From Clostridiales bacterium (lineage in GTDB: Bacteria > Bacillota > Clostridia > Christensenellales > UBA1242), in contig DOEE01000003.1 of NCBI GenBank assembly GCA_003524095.1, positions 546,879-610,878 of the forward strand: a stretch of DNA of 64,000 bases, read 5' to 3'. The translations under genes were made by a program, and so were the position numbers. This document shows, piece by piece, positions 18,365-27,366 of this stretch (the stretch's first letter is position 1; each line of letters starts with the position of its first letter). The notes beneath the pieces were generated by a model. That model was given only the letters and a program-made list of their open reading frames with translations, was not told the DNA's origin and did not search any database.

Positions 18365-19486
18365 TTAGTTCAAATCGTCAAAAGCATCTGCTCCGTCAAA
18401 TAAGTTCTCATAATTTTCGTTTGTGTTTTCGTCCAAGTTAAGAGATGGAACTGCACTTTTTGCTTTGACATCAATTTTCCAACCAGTAAGTCTTGCGGCA
18501 AGTCTAACATTTTGACCAGCCTTGCCAATTGCAAGACTAAGCTTGTCATCTGGAACAACAGCCAAAGATGTTTTGTCTTCCATATTTGTGTGAATATACA
18601 AAACTGTAGCTGGACTTAGTGCAGATACAATATATTCCCCAGCATCTTCACTATAAGGAACAATATCTATTTTTTCGCCATTTAACTCATTAACTATTTC
18701 GTTAACTCTCATGCCTTTGTTTCCAACACAAGCACCAATAACATCTAGCATTTTGTTAGTTGAATATACAGACATTTTTGTTCGGTAGCCCGCTTCTCTA
18801 ACAATGTTTTTGATAACAATTTCGCCACTTGCAATTTCTGGAACTTCAAGTTCAAATAATTTTCTTACAAAACTAGCACTGCTACGAGAAAGTTGAACAT
18901 AAGGCATATTATAACCTTCTTTGACAGTCTTAACTACAACTTTGATTCTATCATTAACTTTGTATTTTTCACCAGGGATTTGGTCTCTGAGTCCAAGTAC
19001 TCCTTCGACTTGAGTCATTCCTAAATCAACATAAACATTGTCACCCTCAATACGTCTAATAATGCCAGTTACTAGTTCGTCTTGTTTTGTGTTAACTTCG
19101 TCCATAATTCTGCCACGTTCTGCTTCTCTTAATCTTTGCATAACAACTTGTTTTGCTGTTTGAGCAGCAATTCTTCCAAAGTTCTTTGGAGTTTCTTCTT
19201 GTTGAACTAAATCACCAATTTTATAGCTTTTCTTAATTGTTTTAGCTTCGGCAAGACTAATTTCTTTGTCATTATCCAAAACTTCGTTTACTACAGTTTT
19301 GTATGAATAAATTTTGATTGTGTTCTTTTCTGGATTTAATTTAACAAAAGCGCTCTTGGCTTCGCCAAAATTCTTTTTGTAAGCACTAGTCAATGCGGCT
19401 TCAAGTGCTTCGATAAAATATTCCTTGTTAATTCCTTTTTGTTCTTCCAAATCAATTAATGCTTGAAAAAAATCTTTGTTAATCAT
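18365..19486 (-). CDS. nusA: Transcription termination/antitermination protein NusA
   Basis: NusA binds RNA polymerase and modulates pausing, termination and antitermination. The protein has the N-terminal polymerase-binding domain, an S1 domain (about 130-200: LVTGIIRRIEGDNVYVDLG) and two KH domains (CVGNKGMRVNEIVNEL and AIGKAGQNVRLAARLTGW). I chose the ATG at 19486 (373 residues), with AAGGAG eight bases upstream. The ATG at 19510 would overlap rimP and has no ribosome-binding site. Confidence 0.96.
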   Translation of the reverse strand: MINKDFFQALIDLEEQKGINKEYFIEALEAALTSAYKKNFGEAKSAFVKLNPEKNTIKIYSYKTVVNEVLDNDKEISLAEAKTIKKSYKIGDLVQQEETPKNFGRIAAQTAKQVVMQRLREAERGRIMDEVNTKQDELVTGIIRRIEGDNVYVDLGMTQVEGVLGLRDQIPGEKYKVNDRIKVVVKTVKEGYNMPYVQLSRSSASFVRKLFELEVPEIASGEIVIKNIVREAGYRTKMSVYSTNKMLDVIGACVGNKGMRVNEIVNELNGEKIDIVPYSEDAGEYIVSALSPATVLYIHTNMEDKTSLAVVPDDKLSLAIGKAGQNVRLAARLTGWKIDVKAKSAVPSLNLDENTNENYENLFDGADAFDDLN

Positions 19487-19499
19487 TTTGTTTTCTCCT

Positions 19500-19961
19500 T
19501 TAAAATTCAATATGAGCGGATATATTTGAAATTAGTTTACGCTCGATTTGTAAATTTTCGTTATTATATTCAACATTGATATTATCTTTGTCAAATTCAA
19601 GTAATTTTGCAATTATGAGTTTTTTGCCTTTGAAAGGTGCATAGAATTTGATATCACACAACTTTCCTATGTGTTTATTAAAATCATAATCGGTCTTAAA
19701 TGCCCTATCAAGACCATAAGACGAAACATTAAAGTTATATGATGCACCATTAGTAATATCATTTTTGTCAAGTGGCTCGTCCAAAGCCCTAGAAACTCTC
19801 TCACAATCATTAATTGTAATTCCTTCGGGACTATCAATAGTAAGTGCCAATACATTTCCACTAAACTCTTTTTTGTACTCCAAATCAACAAAAATATAAC
19901 CCAAATCTTCGACAATAGGTTTAATTATCTTAAGTGCTTTGTCAACAATTCTTTCTGACAT
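19500..19961 (-). CDS. rimP: Ribosome maturation factor RimP
   Basis: RimP assists early 30S assembly. The 153-residue protein has the two-domain RimP layout: an N-terminal alpha/beta domain with PIVEDLGYIFVDLEYKKE and the TIDSPEGITINDCERVSRALDEPLD motif, then an SH3-like C-terminal domain. First gene of the rimP-nusA-ylxR-ylxQ-infB-rbfA-truB unit. Confidence 0.94.
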   Translation of the reverse strand: MSERIVDKALKIIKPIVEDLGYIFVDLEYKKEFSGNVLALTIDSPEGITINDCERVSRALDEPLDKNDITNGASYNFNVSSYGLDRAFKTDYDFNKHIGKLCDIKFYAPFKGKKLIIAKLLEFDKDNINVEYNNENLQIERKLISNISAHIEF

Positions 19962-19988
19962 AAATTCTCCTTGTATTTACAAAATTTA

Positions 19989-20014
19989 AGAGTGAACTTT
20001 TGCAAGTTCACTCT
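19989..20014 (-). promoter_or_regulatory. Perfect 11-bp hairpin upstream of rimP
   Basis: AGAGTGAACTT (19989-19999) and AAGTTCACTCT (20004-20014) form an 11-bp stem with a 4-base loop. On the minus strand only a weak T-run follows, so it may be a poor terminator of the polC-like gene or a leader hairpin of the nusA operon. Confidence 0.55.
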
Positions 20015-20033
20015 AATAATCTAGTATTAACTA

Positions 20034-20061
20034 AATATATAATAACATATCCTTGTTTCAA
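20034..20061 (-). promoter_or_regulatory. Candidate sigma-A promoter of the rimP-nusA operon
   Basis: TTGAAA (20056-20061) and TATATT (20034-20039) are 16 bases apart on the minus strand, between the polC-like gene and rimP. Confidence 0.5.
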
Positions 20062-20093
20062 AATCAAGCCATTTATGGCAAAAAAATAGTAAT

Positions 20094-21641
20094 TTATGTA
20101 AGATTTTTATTTAATTTGATAACAACGTCGGCGGTAGCCATTGCATCATGCACTGCTCTATGTGCATTTTCAAGCGAGACACCAAGTTTTTTGCATACAG
20201 TTCCAAGTTTAAAGTTTTTTAGGCCGGGGACAAAAGCCCTTGCCATATACAAGGCATCTATTTGCTTATTATCAAAAATATATCCATTTCTTTTGCCAAA
20301 CTGATTAACAAACTTGTAATCAAAATCTATATTGTAAGCAATAATTGTTGAATTATAACAAAACTTATAAAAATCGGCAATAACTTTTTGAATACAAGGT
20401 GCATCTTTGACCATTTCATCATTAATTCCCGTCAAATTTGTTATTTCTTCTGGAATATGATTTTCAGGGTGTACAAAGGTTTCAAATGTTTCGACTTTTT
20501 TCCCTTGATGTAATTTTACTGCACCAATTTCTATAATCTCACATCTGCTTACTTCCAATCCCGTTGTCTCAATATCAAATACAACAACGTCGTTTTGCAT
20601 AAGATAATCGCCAATTTCGTCACCAGTCGAAAACAAATTAGCTTGAGAAAGTTGGGTATAAGGTTCGGGTTTGCAACAAAGATATTCTTTGTTTGGTTCT
20701 TTTTTGATTTCAACATCTTCAGAAACCACTTCGGCTTCTGCTTTTTTGCAATAGGCAATTGCGCTAACTTTCATGCTTAGTCTTCCGTTATATTCTTCGA
20801 CATTGCCGTGAACTATAACATAATCCCCCTCTTTGAATCCAAGCATTTTTGTAGTATCGGCTTTGTTTGGAAAGACAACACAATTAATCTTTCCCGTTCC
20901 ATCTGTAAGCAAAAAACTAAAAAACGTCTTAATAATTTTGTTTCCGTCTTTGTCTAATCGCTTTGACTCAAACTCTCTAGTATTCAAAAATCTAATGTTG
21001 CCCGAAATTTCGACACTTTCCATTGCATCTTGAATGACAGATATGTCTATAGGATTGCCATTAACTTCGTTAATGATATTTTGTATATCTTCAACTTTGT
21101 AACATTTAATAATGTTATTATTTCCAAGATAAATTTCATTTTCAAAAGGATTTTCTAAAACTATTTCTTCGTCAGATGAACATTTGTTAGATTTAATGTC
21201 CAAGTAGAATGGCTCAAAGAAAAAACTATTTGCATAATCTAAGATATCTTTGTAGACACTAGGGTCACTTAAATGAATGTAATTAAAATCATTGCAATTA
21301 ATAGTTGCATTAATGGTGTTGTCAATGGTTACTGTTATATCCGCTTTTTCAAAATCAGAAGCAACCGACGAATAGTGTTTGGTTACAAAATTATATAGAA
21401 CATCTCTAACAAGTTCGCAATCAACATATGCCTTTTTGCACTTAATAACAACCCCAACATCTTGTGGTAGATAGTCTTTTATTAATTTCTGCAAAGTACA
21501 CTTGTCGTTTTCTTTCAACTCATTTTTGTACAGAAATTTAAAAGTGCATTCTCTTAAATTTTTATCAAAAATAACACTTACAAGTTTAAAATCTTTGTAA
21601 GCGTTATTTGTTTGTTTGTTTATATAATCAAGTATTTTCAT
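20094..21641 (-). CDS. PolC-type N-terminal, OB-fold and exonuclease protein lacking the polymerase
   Basis: The protein (515 residues from the ATG at 21641; AAGGA six bases upstream) matches the front of the Gram-positive replicase PolC. It has an N-terminal domain (about 1-170), an OB fold (about 210-300, with GNIRFLNTREFESKRLDKDG) and a DEDDh 3'-5' exonuclease (about 350-515). The exonuclease residues look intact: DIETTGL, NIDFDYKF and HRAVHDAMATAD. PHP, polymerase and C-terminal domains are absent; PolC is normally about 1,430 residues. The gene ends cleanly at a stop in the standard polC position, next to rseP. It could be a stand-alone proofreading exonuclease, one half of a split PolC, or a remnant. 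Confidence 0.8.
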   Translation of the reverse strand: MKILDYINKQTNNAYKDFKLVSVIFDKNLRECTFKFLYKNELKENDKCTLQKLIKDYLPQDVGVVIKCKKAYVDCELVRDVLYNFVTKHYSSVASDFEKADITVTIDNTINATINCNDFNYIHLSDPSVYKDILDYANSFFFEPFYLDIKSNKCSSDEEIVLENPFENEIYLGNNNIIKCYKVEDIQNIINEVNGNPIDISVIQDAMESVEISGNIRFLNTREFESKRLDKDGNKIIKTFFSFLLTDGTGKINCVVFPNKADTTKMLGFKEGDYVIVHGNVEEYNGRLSMKVSAIAYCKKAEAEVVSEDVEIKKEPNKEYLCCKPEPYTQLSQANLFSTGDEIGDYLMQNDVVVFDIETTGLEVSRCEIIEIGAVKLHQGKKVETFETFVHPENHIPEEITNLTGINDEMVKDAPCIQKVIADFYKFCYNSTIIAYNIDFDYKFVNQFGKRNGYIFDNKQIDALYMARAFVPGLKNFKLGTVCKKLGVSLENAHRAVHDAMATADVVIKLNKNLT

Positions 21642-21656
21642 CAAAAGTCCTTTTCT

Positions 21657-22721
21657 TTAGAATAAAATTATATGAAGCAAATCAATTATAATAACCAGTG
21701 CAAACATAACAAGCAATCCAATACTGTGGATTTTGGCTTCAATGTTTCGAGGAACTGGCTTTCTGAATATCCATTCTATCAAAACAAACACCATTCTTGC
21801 ACCGTCTAGTGCTGGAATTGGAAGCCAGTTAAATACAGCCAAATTGACAGCAATAAGCGGGAATAATAAAAGTAAGTTTTTGATATTTGTTTGAGTGGAT
21901 ACAGCAATCGTCTTAATTGTTGTAACTGGACCACCCACACTTTCTAGTCCTAATTGTCCCGTGAATAACTTGCCAAGCACAACCAAACATTCCCAAGCCA
22001 TATTGCAGGTGTAAGGAACGCATTTGAGAAGCGCTTTCCCAAAGCCATATTTAACATATTCGGTTGTAACACCAATAACTTTGCTTTGAATTATTTTGTT
22101 GCCCTCTGAGTCAAGTTCAAATTCGCCACTATCATTTTGTTTATAAATAGCATATTTTTGAACCTTAATATCCATAATTTGACCGTTTCTATCTACTTTT
22201 AGAACAATATCTTCGCCAATATCTCTATTCTTCATAAGATTAATTATGCCACCATTCAAAAATGTTGGTTCAACACCATCAACTTGCATAATTATATCGT
22301 TTTTCTGAATTACGTTTTCATTTCCGTTGGTAGCAACGACATCGCTAACTTTTACAATGCCCGAACCAACACTCATAAGTAAAATAAATGTAAATATTAT
22401 ACCTGACAAAAAGTTAAAAAAAGCACCTGAAAACAAGACAATTAACCTTTTCCAACAAGGATAATTATTGAAACACTCTTTGTCTTCCTTTCCATCTTCG
22501 TCTTCACCTTTGAATGCACAGTAGCCACCCAAAGGAATCCAACGCAAACTAAAGGTCTCGCCACTTTTTAATTTTTTATTAAATATCGCCTTGCCAAAGC
22601 CAATTGAAAACTCTTCAATCTTAAATCCAAGCATTTTGCCAGCCAAATAATGACCAGTTTCGTGTATCATTATCATAAGTAGCAATATAACTATCGCTAG
22701 CAATATATAAAGTACTATCAT
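21657..22721 (-). CDS. rseP: RseP-family site-2 protease
   Basis: An intramembrane zinc metalloprotease that cleaves anti-sigma factors and signal-peptide remnants within the membrane. It has the HETGH zinc motif in the first membrane helix, a PDZ domain (about 125-200) and the second metal motif NWLPIPALDGARM in a C-terminal helix. The ATG at 22721 follows AGGAG by six bases; a TTG three bases earlier is less likely. Lies between cdsA and the polC-like gene; dxr, usual here, is missing. Confidence 0.94.
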   Translation of the reverse strand: MIVLYILLAIVILLLMIMIHETGHYLAGKMLGFKIEEFSIGFGKAIFNKKLKSGETFSLRWIPLGGYCAFKGEDEDGKEDKECFNNYPCWKRLIVLFSGAFFNFLSGIIFTFILLMSVGSGIVKVSDVVATNGNENVIQKNDIIMQVDGVEPTFLNGGIINLMKNRDIGEDIVLKVDRNGQIMDIKVQKYAIYKQNDSGEFELDSEGNKIIQSKVIGVTTEYVKYGFGKALLKCVPYTCNMAWECLVVLGKLFTGQLGLESVGGPVTTIKTIAVSTQTNIKNLLLLFPLIAVNLAVFNWLPIPALDGARMVFVLIEWIFRKPVPRNIEAKIHSIGLLVMFALVIIIDLLHIILF

Positions 22722-22774
22722 CAAAATCTCCTATTTCATTCCAGTAAACACAAAAAATTAGTACAATAATTTTG

Positions 22775-23719
22775 TTAAATTAATACAAACATTGAAATTA
22801 GGATAACTAGCGCACTAAATATAAGTCCGTCTACTCTATCCATAACACCACCATGTCCTGGGAATATTGTTCCATAATCTTTGACTCTTGCACTGCGTTT
22901 GAGTTTGCTTGCAATAATATCCCCTATCTGACAAACAATTGATGCAATCATCGATACAATAAGTATCTTCCACCAAACAATGTCAGTAGTCATGAACATT
23001 TCATTAATATATATATTTAGAGAGAATAAATAATATACCAATACTCCGCCAAAAGTACCAAATACAAATCCACCAACCGCACCACTGATTGTCTTGTTTG
23101 GACTAATTGTTGGACAAAGTTTTGGGCCTTTGAAAGTGGTTCCTACAACTAATGCCATACTGTCTGTAATCATTGTAATTGCAAACAACAATACCACAAA
23201 GAATAGAATAAGTAAATTTGGATATTTAATAGTTGTTGTAACAAATGCAAAATCAAAATAGTGATTAATAAACAACATGCATACAAACAAAATTGCAGGA
23301 TATATCATAACAAAAGCACTATTCATACTCTTGTTGAATGCGTATTTGGCATCACTATCATATACGCCAAATTTGTCTTTTTCTTTGTGAGTAACACTTG
23401 AACACAAATAAGTAAACAAAAAGTTAGCTAAAAACAAAATTAGCAGTATTGCAACAAAATATACAACGTAGTTTAGCCAACCACGTTTATTTATAATTCC
23501 AATAGTCATAGCAACATACATAATTGCTGGAAAGCACCCAACCAAAACAACGTTTGAAAACATTCTTCTGCGTTCCAAGACCTTAGTAACTTCGACACAG
23601 CCAACAACAGCAAGTATTCCAATAAATGCGTCCATAGCATAAGTTGTATAATATCTTGATGCAACAAATAATGTGGTTACAATTAGAATTATTAAACTAG
23701 TAAGCAATCTTTTTTTCAT
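22775..23719 (-). CDS. cdsA: Phosphatidate cytidylyltransferase
   Basis: CdsA makes CDP-diacylglycerol from phosphatidate and CTP for phospholipid synthesis. The 314-residue membrane protein has about eight hydrophobic segments and the family signature near the end (SKLKRSARVKDYGTIFPGHG, then GVMDRVDG), along with SPNKTISGAVGGF. AAAGGA precedes the ATG. UppS, usually directly upstream, is absent. Confidence 0.96.
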   Translation of the reverse strand: MKKRLLTSLIILIVTTLFVASRYYTTYAMDAFIGILAVVGCVEVTKVLERRRMFSNVVLVGCFPAIMYVAMTIGIINKRGWLNYVVYFVAILLILFLANFLFTYLCSSVTHKEKDKFGVYDSDAKYAFNKSMNSAFVMIYPAILFVCMLFINHYFDFAFVTTTIKYPNLLILFFVVLLFAITMITDSMALVVGTTFKGPKLCPTISPNKTISGAVGGFVFGTFGGVLVYYLFSLNIYINEMFMTTDIVWWKILIVSMIASIVCQIGDIIASKLKRSARVKDYGTIFPGHGGVMDRVDGLIFSALVILISMFVLI

Positions 23720-23775
23720 AAATATCCTTTTATATCTTTGACCAAAAGTTTATTTGTTTAATCAATTATAGCAAA

Positions 23776-24345
23776 TTAAACTTCCATAATTTCTTTTTCT
23801 TTGGCACTACTGATTTTTTCGATATTTGCCACAATGTCATCAAGAATTTTTTGAACATCTTTTTCAAGACTAGCCATTTCGTCTTCGGTTATTGTACTTT
23901 CCTTTTTCATTTTCTTAAAAGTATCCAAAGTATCACGTCTAAAGTTACGACAAGCCACCTTGGCACTTTCGGTATACTTACTCATATCTTTGACAAGTTC
24001 TTTTCTTCTTTCTTCGGTGAGTTGTGGGAAAACAAGTCTAATAACTCTTCCGTCATCACTAGGATTTAAACCAAGGTTTGCCCCTTCAATTGCCTTCGCA
24101 ACAGCCTTTAGCATTGAATTATCCCAAATATTTACAAGAATCATTCTTGCTTCTGGAACAGAAATAGTGGCCATTTGACTAATAGGAGTCATAGTTCCAT
24201 AATAATCCACCATAATTTTTTCGATTAATTTTGGATTTGCTCTTCCTGCTCTAATTTGCAAAAGTTCTTCTTTGAAGTGTTCAACAACTTTGTTTAGTTC
24301 TTCTTTGTATTCTTCCAAATACATTTCAATTTCTTCATTGTACAT
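23776..24345 (-). CDS. frr: Ribosome recycling factor
   Basis: RRF splits post-termination ribosomes together with EF-G. The 189-residue protein carries the core motif LLQIRAGRANPKLIEKIMVDYYG and the C-terminal coiled coil TLDTFKKMKKESTITEDEMA. Length is normal with a short N-terminal extension. It starts a unit with cdsA and rseP; pyrH is not present upstream. Confidence 0.97.
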   Translation of the reverse strand: MYNEEIEMYLEEYKEELNKVVEHFKEELLQIRAGRANPKLIEKIMVDYYGTMTPISQMATISVPEARMILVNIWDNSMLKAVAKAIEGANLGLNPSDDGRVIRLVFPQLTEERRKELVKDMSKYTESAKVACRNFRRDTLDTFKKMKKESTITEDEMASLEKDVQKILDDIVANIEKISSAKEKEIMEV

Positions 24346-24453
24346 AAAAAATCTCTCCTAATTTGATACTAACCTATTTTACTATAAAATACCCCTATTT
24401 TGCAACCAAAAACCAACTACAAAATCAAATTTTATTATTTTTTTGTTACAAAG

Positions 24454-24482
24454 AAAAAAGCTCTATCACTAGAGCTTTTTTT
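24454..24482 (-). terminator. Terminator after tsf
   Basis: AAGCTCTA (24458-24465) and TAGAGCTT (24470-24477) form a perfect 8-bp stem flanked by A and T runs; functional on the minus strand after tsf. Confidence 0.85.
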
Positions 24483-24497
24483 GAATTATTCATCAGA

Positions 24498-25142
24498 TTA
24501 TTTCATTTGAGACATAACTTCGTCTGCAAAATTATCTTTTCTCTTTTCCAAACCTTCACCCATTTCATAACGAGTAAATCTACGAATAGAAATTTTTTCG
24601 CCAATTGTAAGAATTGCTTCATTAAGCAAATCTTGGATTGTTTTGCTAGGGTCTTTTACGAATGGTTGTTCAAGTAGACAAACTTCTTCGTAGAATTTCT
24701 TAACTCTACCCTCAATCATTCTATCAACGATAGCTTCAGGTTTTCCTTCGTTAAGTGCTTGAATTCTCAAAATTTCTTTTTCGTGATCAAGAACGTCTGT
24801 TGGAACTTCTGCTGAAGTAACATAAAGTGGTTTTGCTGCTGCAATTTGCAAAGCAATGTCTTTGCAGAAAGCAACAAAGTTGTCACTACGTGCAACAAAA
24901 TCTGTTTCACAGTTGATTTCTTCCAAAACACCAATTTTTCCACCCATGTGGATGTAAGAGTAAACTAGTCCTTCGGCAGCAATTCTATCTGCTTTTTTAG
25001 CAGCTTTTGCAATACCTTTTTCTCTTAACCATTCAGTAGCCTTGTCCAAATCTCCATCGGATTCTGTCAAAGCATTTTTGCAGTCCATTATACCTGCATT
25101 GGTTCTTTTTCTTAGTTTTACAATATCTTCGTTTGTAAACAT
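24498..25142 (-). CDS. tsf: Elongation factor Ts
   Basis: EF-Ts is the nucleotide-exchange factor of EF-Tu. The 214-residue form is the short type common in many bacteria. MFTNEDIVKLRKRTNAGIMD is the typical start and the TDFVAR motif is present. I chose the ATG at 25142 over an in-frame GTG at 25154 that overlaps the ribosome-binding site, because the family N-terminus begins there. Co-transcribed with rpsB. Confidence 0.95.
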   Translation of the reverse strand: MFTNEDIVKLRKRTNAGIMDCKNALTESDGDLDKATEWLREKGIAKAAKKADRIAAEGLVYSYIHMGGKIGVLEEINCETDFVARSDNFVAFCKDIALQIAAAKPLYVTSAEVPTDVLDHEKEILRIQALNEGKPEAIVDRMIEGRVKKFYEEVCLLEQPFVKDPSKTIQDLLNEAILTIGEKISIRRFTRYEMGEGLEKRKDNFADEVMSQMK

Positions 25143-25166
25143 AACCTTTTTCACTCCTATATAATA

Positions 25167-25946
25167 TTATTCTTCAGTTTTAACTTCTTCGTTTGCAACT
25201 TCTTCTTGAACTGACTCAGTTGTTTCTTCAGTATTTACAGCTTCTTCTTCAGTAACTGGAGCAACACCTTCTCTAGCTTCAATAACAGCATTAGCCATAG
25301 CACCAGCGATAAGTGATACTGCTCTAATTGCGTCATCATTACCAGGGATAACGTAGTCGATAGGTTCTGGGTCACAATTTGTGTCAAGCAATGCTACAAC
25401 TGGAATACCCAAAGATTTTGCTTCTTGAACAGCGATGTGTTCTTTTTTGGTGTCTACAATAAATAGAACATCAGGAAGCTTAGTCATTTCCTTGATACCG
25501 CCAAGGTTCTTTTCGAGTTTGTCTCTTTCTGCTTTTAGTTTGATAACTTCTTTTTTAGGAAGTAGGTTAAATTCGCCAACCTTTTCCATAGTTTCAAGTT
25601 TGTTAAGTCTTTCTACTCTGCTTCTTATTGTTTTGAAGTTAGTAAGAGTACCACCCAACCAACGTGAATTAATGTAGTACATACCACATCTCTTAGCTTC
25701 GTCTTCGATAGCCTTTTGAGCTTGTTTCTTTGTACCTACAAATAGGATAGTTTTGCCTTCGCTAGCCATAGATTTGATGTAATCATAAGCCTTGTCAATC
25801 AAAACTACTGTGTCTTCAAGATTGATAATATGAATATCGTTTCTTGAATTAAAGATGTATTTGCTCATTTTTGGGTTCCACTTTCTAGTTTGGTGACCAA
25901 AGTGAACACCTGCTTCAAGCAATTGTTTCATTGAAATTACTGACAT
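25167..25946 (-). CDS. rpsB: 30S ribosomal protein S2
   Basis: S2 is a late-assembling 30S protein. The 259-residue sequence has the family motifs LLEAGVHFGHQTRKWNPKM, FVGTKKQAQ, the RWLGGTLTNFKTI segment and PVVALLDTNCDP. An acidic Glu/Val/Thr-rich tail (about 225-259) extends beyond the conserved domain, as in many clostridia. A 180-base leader lies between its promoter and start. Confidence 0.98.
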   Translation of the reverse strand: MSVISMKQLLEAGVHFGHQTRKWNPKMSKYIFNSRNDIHIINLEDTVVLIDKAYDYIKSMASEGKTILFVGTKKQAQKAIEDEAKRCGMYYINSRWLGGTLTNFKTIRSRVERLNKLETMEKVGEFNLLPKKEVIKLKAERDKLEKNLGGIKEMTKLPDVLFIVDTKKEHIAVQEAKSLGIPVVALLDTNCDPEPIDYVIPGNDDAIRAVSLIAGAMANAVIEAREGVAPVTEEEAVNTEETTESVQEEVANEEVKTEE

Positions 25947-26126
25947 TATTATTTCCTCCTTGTTTTTTCATCCTAGATGTTTTGAACTCTGATAGCAAAG
26001 CATATAGCCAACAAACTATCAAATCAACAAAATTTTGAGAAAATCTTGTTGTTTTAAGCGAGTTTTTGATTGAAATTTTCAAAAATCACTCAAAATTCAC
26101 CTAGTGCGTCATTATTCAACGAAATA

Positions 26127-26155
26127 ATAATACCATACAAATTTGAAAAAATCAA
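26127..26155 (-). promoter_or_regulatory. rpsB-tsf promoter
   Basis: TTGATT (26150-26155) and TATTAT (26127-26132) are 17 bases apart on the minus strand. The resulting leader of about 175 bases contains short inverted repeats and could host S2 autoregulation, but I do not recognise a known leader motif. Confidence 0.55.
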
Positions 26156-26176
26156 TAATTTTATGTAATTTTGTAC

Positions 26177-26203
26177 AAAAAAAGTGCAAAGAAAACTTTG
26201 CAC
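26177..26203 (-). terminator. Terminator after the DUF1292 gene
   Basis: GTGCAAAG (26184-26191) and CTTTGCAC (26196-26203) form a perfect 8-bp stem with a 4-base loop and a T7 tail on the minus strand. Confidence 0.85.
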
Positions 26204-26211
26204 ACTTTCAA

Positions 26212-26547
26212 TTATTCTTGAGTATTGTTGTCGTCTACGTCAATGCCTTCTTCTTTAAGCATTTTGTAGTATTCTTCAAATACTTTGTCAACAATGCTAT
26301 CGTCTTCAACGATAACCAAGCAATCTTCGTCATCGATTTCGTCAATAACAAATACCAACGCTTCGTCTTCGGCGATGCCTTCCATATTTGCTACTGGTTT
26401 CAAAATTGCATAAGTTTTTTCCTCAATTGGAACAAGTGCAATTTGTTCAAATTCAACTTCTTGGTTGTCTTCGTTGTAAAGTTTGATGTTGTCTGTATTA
26501 TTTTCGTCAAGCAACATATCTATTGGTGATAAAAATTCTTCTGCCAT
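26212..26547 (-). CDS. DUF1292 family protein
   Basis: A very acidic 111-residue protein of the DUF1292 (YrzB-like) family, with NEDNQEVEFEQIALVPIEEK and EDEALVFVIDEIDDEDCLVI motifs. Function is unknown. In Firmicutes it usually follows the Holliday-junction resolvase-like gene, as here, 28 bp downstream of ruvX. Confidence 0.85.
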   Translation of the reverse strand: MAEEFLSPIDMLLDENNTDNIKLYNEDNQEVEFEQIALVPIEEKTYAILKPVANMEGIAEDEALVFVIDEIDDEDCLVIVEDDSIVDKVFEEYYKMLKEEGIDVDDNNTQE

Positions 26548-26575
26548 TTATCAATTCTCCTTAAAATTTAATTTC

Positions 26576-27001
26576 CTATTTTCTTACATCTAAGTAATCC
26601 TGCAAAATTATAGTTGCGGATAGTTTATCCAAAACTTCTTTTCGCTTTTTTCGAGATACGTCGGCGGAAATTAGGATTTTTTCTGCCGAAACAGATGTAA
26701 GACGTTCATCAAGATAATCAATTTTTGCATCAGTATAATTTTTGAGAACATCAGCAAACTTATATGTTTTCTCGACTCTAACGCCTTTTGAACCATCCAT
26801 ATTTAGAGGCAGTCCCAAGACTATTACTTTGACGTTATTATCTTTAGCAATTTGTGCAATATGTTTGCAATCTTCTTCCAAAGACTTTCGAGTATAATTT
26901 TCATAACCCGAAGCTAGAAATCTTGTAACATCACTCAAAGCAATTCCAATTCTTACGTCACCATAGTCAAGTGCCATAACTCTATAATATGAATTATCCA
27001 T
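26576..27001 (-). CDS. ruvX: Putative pre-16S rRNA nuclease / RuvX (YqgF)
   Basis: RuvX is an RNase H-fold protein involved in 16S rRNA 5'-end maturation and possibly Holliday junctions. The 141-residue protein shows the conserved VMALDYGDVRIGIALSD start, VIVLGLPLNMDGSKG and DERLTSVSAEKIL motifs, with the acidic catalytic residues in place. DUF1292 follows, the usual Firmicutes pair. Confidence 0.94.
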   Translation of the reverse strand: MDNSYYRVMALDYGDVRIGIALSDVTRFLASGYENYTRKSLEEDCKHIAQIAKDNNVKVIVLGLPLNMDGSKGVRVEKTYKFADVLKNYTDAKIDYLDERLTSVSAEKILISADVSRKKRKEVLDKLSATIILQDYLDVRK

Positions 27002-27085
27002 ACAATTATAATAACAAATTCAAAATTATTTGTAAAATTAATTTAAGCAAGAAAAAAATTTTTTGGCACACACAAAAACTATTTT

Positions 27086-27226
27086 TTAGTCTTTTAATTT
27101 CTTAACTTGTTCATTAATGGCTTTTTTGCCTTTTTCCACCATTTTTTGAGCATTTGAATTATTGGAAACAACCAAAGCCCCTGCTATAAAACCTAATGCC
27201 ATGCCAATTAAAATACAATCTTTCAT
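27086..27226 (-). CDS. Small 46-residue membrane protein, function unknown
   Basis: A short ORF with a strong ribosome-binding site (AAGGAG, six bases before the ATG). The product begins MKDCILIGMALGFIAGALVV, a single glycine-rich membrane helix, and ends in a basic helix rich in Lys. This resembles YtxH-type small membrane proteins in layout. It stands alone between ruvX and the IscU-like gene, same strand. I cannot assign a role. Confidence 0.7.
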   Translation of the reverse strand: MKDCILIGMALGFIAGALVVSNNSNAQKMVEKGKKAINEQVKKLKD

Positions 27227-27325
27227 AAAAAACTCCTTAAATTTATTAATATTTAATCAAAATGCTTAAATATTGATATAATTTATTTTTGGCAAATAGT
27301 ATCAAATTTATACATTTTTAGACAA

Positions 27326-27362
27326 AAAAATAAACCCAAACTTTTAGTGAGTTTGAGTTAAT
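27326..27362 (-). terminator. Terminator after the IscU-like gene
   Basis: AACCCAAACT (27333-27342) pairs fully (with one G-U) with AGTTTGAGTT (27350-27359). On the minus strand it is followed by a T7 run. Confidence 0.8.
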
Positions 27363-27366
27363 TTTT

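Noticed and set aside
20094..21641. Frameshifted full-length polC
   Set aside because: No polymerase-domain sequence appears in any frame between this gene's stop and rimP, so it is not a simple frameshift.
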